The notes beneath the pieces were generated by a model. It saw only the letters and a list, made by a program, of their open reading frames with translations, searched no databases and had not been told where the DNA came from. Source: Phlebotomus papatasi (taxonomy: Eukaryota > Arthropoda > Insecta > Diptera > Psychodidae). Taken from it: a stretch of DNA of 64,000 bases. The position numbers were made by a program, and so were the translations under genes. Of the stretch, positions 51,601 to 57,086 are shown in pieces (within the stretch, counting starts at the first letter, position 1; the number at the start of each line of letters is the position of its first letter). The stretch covers positions 8,060,001 through 8,124,000 of the forward strand of contig NC_077222.1 in the NCBI RefSeq assembly GCF_024763615.1, in the 5' to 3' direction.

Positions 51601-54003
51601 ATTTTTACCGTAGTTAATTATTTCACATCATGATAAAATTCAAAAGTTCGACTTTTCTATTAAAATTAATTTTGAAATGTCACTTTAATAAGTTTTGGGC
51701 TACTTTTAGATCAAAAAATTTCGTGAAATCAAAATTGACATCCTTTTCCTCCTTAAATATTTTGCATATGGCTGTCCCATTCTTTGGCACCCAAATTTGG
51801 TACGTTGTGATGTTTAAAAGAAGAAGAAGAGTATGAAAGAGTGGGACAGACATGTATATAACGTTTTAGAAAGAAAGAGATGTGAATTTCGATTTAAAGA
51901 AATATTCCTGATCAAAAAGGTGTGCTGGGAACTTAAGGGGTTACCTAGGTCGCGCATTCATGTTTTTTCAACATAATAAATAAAAATTTAATTCGAGTTC
52001 TTAAGCATATAACAGTATATCGCTCCTTGGAAATTACAAGGGGCCAACTCAATCTGAGCCATTTTTCAAGAGACAGCATGAAAGATTCAACTTTGTATAA
52101 ATAATTATCTCCATTAAGTATGTTAATAAAAATAATTTAATTCTTTTCTATTTGTATGAGCATTGTTATAAACATCGAAACATACATATTTTTACCTTTC
52201 AAAATATGTTTTTTTATGAGTTAGCTCTTTGTCATTCTAAATGATGCGCAAATTTTCATGAAATTAGAATGACAAGGGATCAACTTGCTTGAGTTAGTCC
52301 CTTGTTTCACAAAAATTTGAACGATAAATCTATTTTGTGCCCATTGACTTCAAACAAAACCGCGCAAGCAATCATAAAGAGTAAAATTTTGAAAAACTTT
52401 TCTAATAACGAAATTTATTGACTCATATCATCTGAAATTTTATTAAATTCTCTGTCAGAGTGCATTAAATCCTCAAAATCGCCAAAAAGTGAGTTGGCCC
52501 CTTGTAATTTCCAAGGAATATTATTATTCTTTTTTGATGCAAAATTTCATCTCGACTGAAGTATATGCTTAAATGTTAAGAATATACTTCAGTTAAGATA
52601 TTTTTCGTTTGGTAAAATTCATATGAAACATCAAATGGAAGTGTAACTGTGTTATAACACTTGCACATTAAAATTTTAATATGATTCACATTAATTGTCG
52701 CTGGTGAGAGTCCAAATGTGTTATTTGTGTGTTTGAATAATTTTATATTCAAAATTTGATCTATTTGTTGATAAAAAGGTAGACTTGGCCAGCAAAATTT
52801 GATATAAATTGATTTATAGCATTAATGCGAAAAATTAATGCGATTTTCTCTTTAATTTTTGAATGTGAAAAATATTTATGCTTTAGGTAAATTTAAACTT
52901 ATTTTTGCAGGCCAAGGCCACTTCTTTATCAATAAATAGAAAAACCCCAAATATTAAGTGACTCAAAGACACAAATAACATATTTGGACGCTCACAAGCG
53001 ACAATTAATGTGAATCACATTAAAATTTTAATGTGCAAGTGTGATAACGCCGTTCACTTAAAAATGTTTCATCAGAAATATCTCGCATTTAATGTCAGAA
53101 CGATATAGGGTTGATTTTACATCCATTTGAGTTAGTTTTATTCGTTTTTTGTGAATGAAAATTTTCGATGCAATAAAAAGGAATTTTGAATTCCCATATC
53201 TCCTGATATTTGTTTTCTACGGTTTATAAATATTTGTAAAAGATAAATAAAATGCATAATTATTCTGTAGGGGTTATCAAGATCGACTTTAAGGGCCTTG
53301 ACAGACTTGGTTATAATAATGGACTTGGAATAATGGTTAAAGTGCATTTCCATCATTTTCCACTAAGCCGTCTCTCGGCTTAAGTCATAAGTGTGTCTAG
53401 ACCATAAGATTAATTCTTCGAATACGCTAAAGCGGTCTTCAGACTAAAGGTTTAATCAAGTTCCCGAAGATCTCAAAATCTTAAATAGCGAGCGATTTAT
53501 TGCTTTTTGAAAACCTAATAGGTGATTTATCTAAGATCTTTAATAATTCAATTCTGAATATTTCAAGAAACTCTGTATGATAAGAAATTAGAGTAAATAA
53601 GCCATATATGGCTAAACCTTAAGTCTAAAGCCCGTATTAGTCATTATCTCTTATCCTTTAGGGTCTAAACTTACTGCCAGGCGGTTAAGCAGCGAAACTT
53701 ATTTTTTAATTTTTCTTATCACTATTTAAATTCAGAATTTTTCAATTGATTGCTTTCTTGAATTCGAGTAAAAAAAAGAACTAATCTAAGACTTAATTTC
53801 TTCCACAAACTAATTAAAATTCATGATTTTTCTCAATATTTTTTTTTTAGATACGTCCATGGAATTGGTTCCGAAACGAGAAATTCACTATTTCACTTGC
53901 ATAATGCCAGGGATTTGGTGTTGGTCACGACATGTCGTCATGGCAAAAGTTGGCGCGAATTGCAAGACGCTCGCTGTGATGAGGATAATCGAGAATACGA
54001 CAG
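20880..54003 (+). CDS. ttv: EXT1 / tout-velu heparan-sulfate co-polymerase, 5' part (two exons, incomplete)
   Basis: Golgi type II membrane glycosyltransferase that polymerises heparan sulfate as a partner of EXT2. Coding exon 1 is 20880-21634 (251 codons plus 2 nt). Coding exon 2 is 53851-54003. They join AG|A (Arg) in phase across a 32,216-nt intron. Residues 1-24 are a short cytoplasmic tail and signal anchor starting MQAKKRY, as in EXT1 proteins; stem and exostosin domain follow (CRMETCFDFSRC, YVYPPEP, FNLYSGTWPDY, FKGKR; then HGIGSETRNSLFHLHN, TTCRHGKSW, DEDNREYDR). Later exons are not found up to position 64000 and should lie to the right. The frame is open 27 nt upstream of ATG 20880 but has no other ATG. 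Intron 1 contains a nested cuticular gene; intron 2 holds the 8 kb transposon. EXT1 rather than EXT2 or EXTL by N-terminus and exostosin motifs. Confidence 0.95.
22305..22519. mobile_element. TA-flanked MITE (GGGGAAAGTAC ends), copy 2
   Basis: 215 bp, GGGGAAAGTGCTCTCC to CTTTCCCC, with the paired CTTCGAACGTTCATGCC arms. Lies in tout-velu intron 1. Confidence 0.88.
23440..23660. repeat. dispersed repeat, second copy
   Basis: Contains ATTCCAAGACCTTTCCAAAA, AATATGTTCTCTAGAA and ATGACTTTGAAAAATTC in the same order as 10000-10215. Confidence 0.5.
24733..24830 (-). pseudogene. second fragment of the same gag-like sequence
   Basis: On the minus strand reads KIILDEELEELSQIAKP then a stop, aligning with KILPDKELEDLRHMAKP of 38545-38640. 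The DNA similarity covers about 90 bp. Confidence 0.55.
24861..24919. repeat. 59-bp near-perfect inverted repeat
   Basis: TTAAGAATGGTTCTCACCGA pairs with CGGTAAAGACCATTCTTAA across a 13-nt loop. Possibly the tips of a collapsed MITE. Confidence 0.6.
26197..26690. mobile_element. CACTGAGAGAAAT-end MITE interrupted by another element
   Basis: The left 90 bp from CACTGAGAGAAATCCG to GGTGTAAATATTACCC is repeated in reverse at 38787-38882. The right boundary is approximate. Interior motifs ATTTTACCC and TTACACC recur. Confidence 0.6.
26345..26583. mobile_element. TTAA-flanked piggyBac-type MITE nested in 26197-26690
   Basis: 239 bp, ends CTCTTTCCGGACC / GAGACGAAAGAG, flanked by TTAA at 26341-26344 and 26584-26587. 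Confidence 0.8.
27448..27520 (+). repeat. tRNA-like Pol III promoter unit (SINE head candidate)
   Basis: An A-box-like TGGCTCAGTAGTACAGCG and a canonical B box GGTTCGAACCC at tRNA spacing, followed by TTTTTTT, a Pol III terminator. The acceptor arms (GCAGCGG versus CTCCATC) do not pair and the anticodon arm does not close, so it is not a functional tRNA. It may be a tRNA-derived SINE head or tRNA pseudogene. Confidence 0.6.
27521..30643. other. tout-velu intron 1, unassigned 3.1 kb
   Basis: Only short, unremarkable frames; a degraded copy of the 53432 TIR element is suspected at 27890-28030. Nothing else recognised. Confidence 0.5.
30644..31048. mobile_element. Harbinger-type foldback MITE, copy 1
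   Basis: 405 bp, ends CTGTGTTATCACACTTGCAC / GTGCAAGTGCGATAACGCCG, flanked by TAA both sides. The arms are long (about 180 bp) inverted repeats containing ACATTAAAATTTTAATGTG and GGACTTGGCC-type motifs. Lies in tout-velu intron 1. Confidence 0.9.
31049..32536. other. tout-velu intron 1, unassigned 1.5 kb
   Basis: AT-rich sequence; a 76-codon Lys-rich frame at 31086-31316 has no recognisable domain and is probably fortuitous. Confidence 0.5.
32537..32765 (-). mobile_element. Penelope-like / hammerhead-bearing retroelement fragment
   Basis: Contains ATAGACGGAGACACTGAACC, the ribozyme-like fold at 32585-32634, GGGAAAATCACGTACAGG and TGATGTTCACCATTCGACTG. A paralogue is in auxilin intron 4 (8938-9117). 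Short terminal-repeat fragments with hammerhead ribozymes are known for Penelope-like elements; no reverse transcriptase is present. Confidence 0.6.
32585..32634 (-). ncRNA. hammerhead-ribozyme-like motif (minimal type I)
   Basis: On the minus strand: stem I strand ATTCGATAC, core CTGATGA (32625-32619), stem II GAGGA/TCCTC with a CATCCA loop, core GAAAC, then GTC (predicted cleavage between 32594 and 32593) and stem I return strand GTAGAGAAT. Stem I pairs 3 bp, a 2x2 internal loop, then 4 bp. Stem III is reduced to the C-G next to GTC, as in minimal hammerheads that act as dimers. All conserved core nucleotides are present. Confidence 0.75.
32780..33246. mobile_element. foldback element with ATGGCGCTAGTACACC ends
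   Basis: ATGGCGCTAGTACACCTTTT at the left and AAAAGGTGTGCCAGCGCCAT at the right, with long arms including AACCGATTGAAATTTT. The centre (about 32861-33092) is another inverted-repeat insertion starting GGGGCGGGATGATAAC, with a CGATACTATCG hairpin at 32877. Confidence 0.75.
33262..33440. repeat. dispersed repeat, third copy, inverted
   Basis: TTTTTCAAGGTCAAAAGTTA, GGAAAGGTCTTGGAATTTCT and TTCAAATCGGTTTATGAAC correspond to the complement of the other two copies. Confidence 0.5.
33530..33620. mobile_element. Harbinger-type MITE, right-end fragment
   Basis: Contains ACACATTAGCGATAATTAA through CGCAAGTGTGATGATAGAG followed by TTA, matching the right arm of the family. The left arm is not recognisable. 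Confidence 0.65.
33621..35876. other. tout-velu intron 1, unassigned 2.3 kb
   Basis: No gene recognised. Near 35640-35860 an inverted pair (TAACTTGAGAATAGTTACTG and GTTACTGTTCTCAAGTTA) with GGCGCTG tracts suggests a degraded TIR element next to the CACAG-ended one. Confidence 0.45.
35877..36598. mobile_element. non-autonomous relative of the 8 kb CACTA-like element
   Basis: Begins CACAGTAAAAAAAAA and ends TTTTTTTACTGTG, flanked by CA on both sides exactly as the 8 kb element. It has GTGTAAT/TTACAC motifs near both ends and a central palindrome CGTGGTTTTTACCACG close to the right end. No coding capacity. It contains a separate nested insertion at 36080-36313. Confidence 0.75.
36080..36313. 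mobile_element. pogo/Tc1-type MITE nested in 35877-36598
   Basis: A 234-bp element with ends CAGTAGACTCTCTCTCAATC and GATTGAGCGAGAGTCTACTG, flanked by TA on both sides. The TA duplication and CAGT-starting ends fit the Tc1/mariner-pogo group. Confidence 0.8.
37011..37140. mobile_element. hAT-type MITE with perfect 8-bp target duplication
   Basis: A 130-bp element starting CAGAGGTGTGCGAGAACCGT and ending with its complement (CTTGCACACCTCTG), flanked directly by TTTTATAC at 37003-37010 and 37141-37148. Ends starting CAG and an 8-bp duplication are diagnostic of hAT. Confidence 0.92.
38382..38640 (-). pseudogene. non-LTR retrotransposon gag fragment with CCHC zinc knuckle
   Basis: A 70-codon open stretch reads LPDKELEDLRHMAKPQIYNP and then CFNCQQFRHTSSRC, a perfect C-X2-C-X4-H-X4-C knuckle. 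Jockey-type gag proteins have such knuckles in this context. No second knuckle or reverse transcriptase follows; it is a remnant. Confidence 0.65.
38787..38882. mobile_element. fragment of the CACTGAGAGAAAT MITE, reverse orientation
   Basis: Matches the complement of 26197-26292, including GGGTAATATTTACACCGAT and CGGATTTCTCTCAGTG. Confidence 0.75.
38883..42250. other. tout-velu intron 1, unassigned 3.4 kb
   Basis: No supported gene. Small hairpins (CTATACGTTACAACGTATAG at 41366) and short CTTAATTAAG-like tracts only. Confidence 0.5.
42251..42630. repeat. direct duplication around the TTAA element
   Basis: GGTTAACATGCGCCCATGTC (42251) is repeated as GGTTAACATGTGCCCATGTC at 42565, followed in both by a similar 55-bp tract ending ATGTCACT and TTTA. 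Between them are several CTTATTAAGGGCTTAATAAG palindromes. Confidence 0.7.
42476..42566. mobile_element. short TTAA-flanked element (piggyBac-type remnant)
   Basis: 91 bp between TTAA (42472-42475) and TTAA (42567-42570), with CCCT and AGGG ends. The right end TCGTCCTTATAGGG resembles that of 47116-47639. An internal deletion derivative is likely. Confidence 0.6.
42631..44006. other. tout-velu intron 1, unassigned 1.4 kb
   Basis: No supported gene. Imperfect repeats around ACTCTGGTTTTTACCAGAGT (43376) and ATTGATCCTTTGGCAAAGGA (43409) resemble MITE centres. Confidence 0.45.
44007..44222. mobile_element. TA-flanked MITE (GGGGAAAGTAC ends), copy 3
   Basis: 216 bp, AGGGAAAGTACTCTCCC to GAGTACTTTCCCC, flanked by TA on both sides. 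Confidence 0.88.
44616..45140. mobile_element. 525-bp giant palindrome with CACAG ends
   Basis: Starts CACAGAAAAAATATTTTGTA and ends with the complement. Arms of over 200 bp are packed with TTCGTAAA/TTTACGAAC motifs. A second palindrome (44816-44941, CACACAGAAAAATGTTCG) is nested at the centre. The CACAG ends and repeated motif suggest a CACTA-like non-autonomous element. Confidence 0.82.
45791..45798 (+). promoter_or_regulatory. TATA box of the cuticular protein gene
   Basis: TATAAAAG, 120 nt before the start codon. A start site near 45821-45835 is expected, where TCA-containing initiator-like sequence occurs. CPR genes are typically TATA-driven and pulse-transcribed at moults. Confidence 0.85.
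45911..46630 (+). CDS. RR-2 cuticular protein, histidine-rich (CPR family)
   Basis: Secreted structural cuticle protein that binds chitin. Two exons: a 12-nt first coding exon (45911-45922, MAFK) with donor AAA|GTAAGG, then 46013-46630 after a TTTAG acceptor; 209 residues in total. The tiny first exon interrupting the signal peptide is typical of CPR genes. Signal peptide is about residues 1-17 (to AVSA). The chitin-binding RR-2 domain is about 57-118, with the hallmark GDVVHGSYSL, VVEYTAD and NGFNAVVHREP. The flanks are His/Gln/Pro-rich repeats, including tandem PVHH units (APVHHQQHYSAPVHH). It lies inside tout-velu intron 1 on the same strand, with its own TATA box and poly(A) signal, so it is an independent nested gene. 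The 252-residue antisense reading frame here is a codon-bias shadow. Confidence 0.96.
46739..46744 (+). terminator. poly(A) signal of the cuticular protein gene
   Basis: AATAAA about 110 nt after the stop codon, followed by A/T-rich sequence and a T/G-rich element near 46766-46795. Confidence 0.75.
46966..47040. mobile_element. 5' fragment of the CGGTGCTATCACAC MITE
   Basis: TAA then CGGTGCTATCACACTAGCAT and an A/T-rich stretch with TAGATTTCTAGAATTTA, matching 47652-47740; the rest is missing. Confidence 0.75.
47116..47639. mobile_element. piggyBac-type MITE, copy 2
   Basis: 524 bp flanked by TTAA on both sides (47112-47115 and 47640-47643). The right end TCGTCGTTATAGGG and the left AAGGACGA pair. 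Homologous along its length to 17257-17766, including AACACCGGTGTCCCATAAAG and a GTAGAGGTA segment. Confidence 0.85.
47652..48094. mobile_element. second TAA-flanked foldback MITE family, full copy
   Basis: 443 bp, ends CGGTGCTATCACACTAGGAT / ATCCTAGTGTGATAGCACGG, flanked by TAA at 47649-47651 and 48095-48097. It shares the TATCACAC core with the Harbinger-type family but has a different interior. Confidence 0.88.
48098..48228. mobile_element. short TIR element (GGACCTTGAC ends), copy 1
   Basis: AAGGACCTTGACGGACATGA to GTGTGTCAAGGATCT, with internal GCCGAGAGACGGC / CCGTCTCTCAGC arms. It abuts two TAA-flanked MITEs. Confidence 0.75.
48233..48635. mobile_element. Harbinger-type foldback MITE, copy 2
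   Basis: 403 bp, same family as 30644-31048 in opposite orientation, flanked by TAA (48230-48232 and 48636-48638). Starts CGGCGTTATCACACTTGCAC. Confidence 0.9.
48690..48990. repeat. tandem pair of GAAGAACTTTGCATGTTCTA units
   Basis: Two diverged units of about 190 bp, near 48755-48800 and 48895-48950, share GCGAxTATGGCACCGCTAACG-like and AGAACTTxGCATGTTC blocks. Related tracts with GGCCACTAGCGGTAATCC lie at 46890-46960 and 47050-47110. Confidence 0.55.
48991..52023. other. tout-velu intron 1, unassigned 3 kb
   Basis: Strongly AT-rich, no coding exon or repeat family recognised. Confidence 0.5.
52024..52518. mobile_element. 495-bp element with 28-bp perfect inverted repeat
   Basis: TCCTTGGAAATTACAAGGGG CCAACTCA at the left is exactly complemented at the right end. 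A central CATTCTAATTTCATG-type inverted pair surrounds 52245-52275. Confidence 0.85.
52647..53052. mobile_element. Harbinger-type foldback MITE, copy 3
   Basis: 406 bp, same family; left flank TAA, right flank TTC, so the target duplication has decayed. The right end GTGATAACGCCG is intact. It sits 800 bp upstream of tout-velu exon 2. Confidence 0.88.
53293..53405. mobile_element. short TIR element (GGACCTTGAC ends), copy 2
   Basis: GGGCCTTGACAGACTTGG to CATAAGTGTGTCTAGACC, sharing CCACTAAGCCGTCTCTCGGC with 48098-48228. Confidence 0.7.
53432..53634. mobile_element. TIR element (TCTTCAGACTAAAGGTTTA ends)
   Basis: Left GCGGTCTTCAGACTAAAGG and right CTTAAGTCTAAAGCCCG are imperfect complements, about 200 bp apart. 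A related degraded copy lies at about 27890-28030. It ends about 215 bp before tout-velu exon 2. Confidence 0.65.
53851..54003 (+). CDS. ttv: tout-velu coding exon 2
   Basis: Acceptor with a pyrimidine tract ending TTTTTTTTAG at 53850; donor AG|GTAATT after 54003. In the frame dictated by exon 1 it reads YVHGIGSETRNSLFHLHN, ARDLVLVTTCRHGKSW and RELQDARCDEDNREYD, strongly matching the EXT1 segment after FKGKR. The longest ORF over this stretch is in a different, wrong frame. Exon phase is preserved (755+153 nt leaves 2 nt). Confidence 0.95.
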
Positions 54004-54502
54004 GTAATTCATTTTATTTTTAAATTCTCATTCATTTTATTTTTAATATCAACATAAAAAAAACACCTATAAAATAATACATCAATGAGACAAATAGGTT
54101 TTTGGTGGTATCATTTCTTGGTACGAATATTGCGCATCATTTTGTCGGGAGACTTTTTAAATATTCAATGAACGACTCTAACACACATTAATGTAATTCA
54201 GCTGGAATTTGTACTTTCCTTGCTTAACATATGACTCACGTAAACCATTAAAGATTAGCCTTAACACTTTACATAATGTGCAAAGTACTTTTACATATAC
54301 TTTGCTCTCTAAAGGAAATGCAGCTGAAGAAATTGAGGGAGAATATTAGAAATGCGAAATGACGTGCAACACTATAAGAAGTTACTTGAAAAGTTGTAAT
54401 GACACTCACTTGGATGAAACGTGTTTGGAAGATGTTTTTCTTTTGACATTTTCCTATGAAAGCACGGAAAAGAAAAGGAAACTCTTTAGAAAAAAAAACA
54501 CA

Positions 54503-54790
54503 CACAGTAAAAAATAAGTACCACTATAATAGTAGGTAATTTTTGACATCTCTATTATAGTGGTAATTCTGGGAAAAGTGTAATTTTTAAAACGTGTAAT
54601 CTTCGACGTGTAATATTTTCTATCACGTAATTTTGTGCATGTAATTTTTCAAATGTGTAATTATGAACGTGTAATTTTTCAAATGTGTATTTTTGGGAAT
54701 GTAATCAGAAACGTGTAATTTTTCAGGAATGTAAAATTGGGATTGTAATTTTAAAAAACATGTAATTTCAATATAGTAATTTTTTATTTA
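54503..54790. repeat. left terminus and subterminal repeats of the 8 kb transposon
   Basis: Starts CACAGTAAAAAATAAGTA and contains about ten spaced copies of CGTGTAATTTTT-like motifs, all in the same direction, plus an ACTATAATAG/CTATTATAGT inverted pair at the tip. Motif spacing is roughly 20-30 bp, as expected for multimeric transposase-binding sites. Confidence 0.8.
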
Positions 54791-54913
54791 CTTCATTTAA
54801 TTTACATGCAATGATAGAGGCATAGTTTCTTGGTTCAACCAAAAAAATCAGGAATTCAAAAAATATATTTTGAATAAACCTTGGGAATGTGGCATTCACT
54901 GATGTGAAATCAA

Positions 54914-56994
54914 CTAAGATGAAATATTCTTAATTTTTCTGATAAGACTTAATACTTTTAAATTGCACGTTTTAATACATCTTTTTTTTGATTTTGTGCC
55001 TTCTGGATTTATTTTTAAAATGTACCGCTGTACAAATTCCAGTGTCTGGGAAGCTTCCACGGGATAAAGTTTGCAGAATATGTAAATATCTGCAAAATAC
55101 ATTGTGAAAGCCTCCCACCACGAATTTGTTTCATGTAGAACAATGTTTCTGTATATTATAGAGAACTTCGGTGGTGCATCTGAAAATAAAAACAAAACAA
55201 AATTAATTACACTTAAATATTATTTTAGCTTTCAATCTATTTTACCATTTTCTCGAATAAGGAAATCATCGGTATTGGTTGTTTGATTTCCGAATATTGC
55301 TTCAATCTTTTCTTTGAAGTAATCAGCAATAATCTTCAAAATTATTTTTGCGTCATTTTGAAGTTCACGGGATGTTTCTGGTGGTTCTGGTGCAGGTAGA
55401 GAATTTTCCTGGTCAGGATTTTCCTGATTTGTGCTGTTGTGCTCCCTTAGAATATTTGCTGACCGATTTGGAAGGCACGCTTTAGCAATAATGTTTCGTT
55501 TTTCCTGCATTATGTTTCCCAATTGTGATATATCGCAGCCTGTCGTTGCCGCAAAGTGACGACAAATTCCATCGAAGGTTTGTAAATTAGGCCATTTTTT
55601 CACAATCTCTGGAATTGATAATTCTCCCTTGTTGATGTCATCACGCTCCAGGCCGAATTCTTCGTTTAGTTCAGGGGCATTGTTGATATTTCCTGAGCAT
55701 AGATTCACATTTTTTCTTAATTTCTTGACTTCTTTGTGTAGATTTTGGTCTTGGAATTTATTAACATGAGGACGGTTAAGATAGATGTTGTGGTTCCTCA
55801 TTTTTTCAGAGAGTCCGAAGAATCCTCCACCAATCAAAGCTCCATCGTCATCACGCTCCTCAAATGTGTCAGGGTATTCCCTGCACATTTGGGCGGCGGC
55901 AAAATCAAATACTTTTATTGGTATATAAACTCCGGATTTCCGTATCTCCAGAACCACTTTCTTCACAACTGTCGCCATCTGATTTGGAGGCAGCTTTTGT
56001 TTCCCTTTAAGTGCATCTCTTATATTTTTTTCCATCTGATCATACGGAATTTTGATATTTTCAAAATTCTTGAATGATTCACGAATGGCTTTCTTTGTTT
56101 GTGCAGAAGTTAGAGATGATGGAGTCTATAATTAAGAAAAATCCGTAATGTAATAAGTGAAACTAATTTGAAATTAAACTTACATTTACCAGTAGTTCCT
56201 CTGCACTTTCTGTATCATTTGGTGGTACTTCTGGATTCCTCAAAGTAGGGACAGTTCCAGGTGGTTGCGCGTCGGCAAATGGATGAATTCCTGACAGTTC
56301 CAGAAAATTCTCAAGCGTTGGAATAACGACTGAATTATTCCCTTCATTTCCGTTTACATTTGTGATACTAGGTGTAACTTGAGTCTGTAAATTTAAATCA
56401 ATGACAAAAAATAAAAAATGCTTTCTCATCAAGAAACCTTTCCTTCGCAATTTTTTTTTAATAAAAGGAATTCATTTAAGTTGAAAATAAAAATACAGTA
56501 ATAACAATTTATCTTAAAGGCAAAGTTCAGAGTTAACAACTATGGAAGGAAATTTTAATGTGACCAAACATGAATTATTCGTTTTCTAAAGATTTTGATA
56601 TATTTTAGTGTAAAATAATTTATAATGGAGAAACAAAAGTTTATTTGCGTACTCTGAAAATTGCTCTGTAACAAATTGTGTTTCTTGACCGGCAAAAATA
56701 AAATGCGAATATATATATTTAAAAGAATATTACTTGAGATGAAGATGAAGGCTCAAAGATTTCGGGCGAGATCCAGTTTTCTCCTTCTTGTAATGCAATC
56801 AAAATCTCGTTTGTTTGTACTTGTTCCAGGAAATCATCATCTTCGATCAGTGTTCCACAGGCTCCAAGCACAAGGGAAATGAAGCTTTTTCCAAACTTGT
56901 TGCTTGCAGCATTGAGAAGATCTGTTATAGTCGGTTTTGACTTCAATATTTTCTTAATGGTATGGTTGTAATTGAAAACTTTGAACCACTTCAT
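54914..56994 (-). CDS. second transposon gene, 4 exons, 535 aa (candidate TnpA-like partner)
   Basis: Exons in transcript order: 56994-56734 (ending TCT CAA|GTAATA), 56384-56184 (TTACAG|ACT to AAT|GTAAGT), 56125-55246 (TATAG|ACT to AAT G|GTAAAA), 55179-54914 (TTTCAG|AT GCA to stop). All junctions are in phase: 1608 nt. Residues 1-87 are an unfamiliar N-terminal domain with an acidic EDDDFLEQ patch. Exon 3 contains a basic segment, then IPIKVFDFAAAQMC, LSEKMRNHNIYLNRPH and a coiled KEVKKLRK stretch. The last exon has HETNSWWEAFTMYFA. I do not recognise a named domain. Similar proteins with an LS..+..R..N..R signature accompany this transposase type in other animals as far as I recall. A role as DNA-binding partner of the subterminal repeats is inference. 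Confidence 0.75.
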
Positions 56995-57086
56995 ATTGGT
57001 TTACATTTACATTCTACGATTCTCTGGCTCCTCTCAAAAAATATCCACCAAGCTTAAAATCTTTAACAAAAACTTATTTGACTTTA

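Noticed and set aside
53823..54023. 66-codon plus-strand frame starting MIFLNIFFLDTSMELVPK
   Set aside because: Overlaps tout-velu exon 2 in the wrong frame; the correct frame follows from the 53850 acceptor and exon 1 phase.
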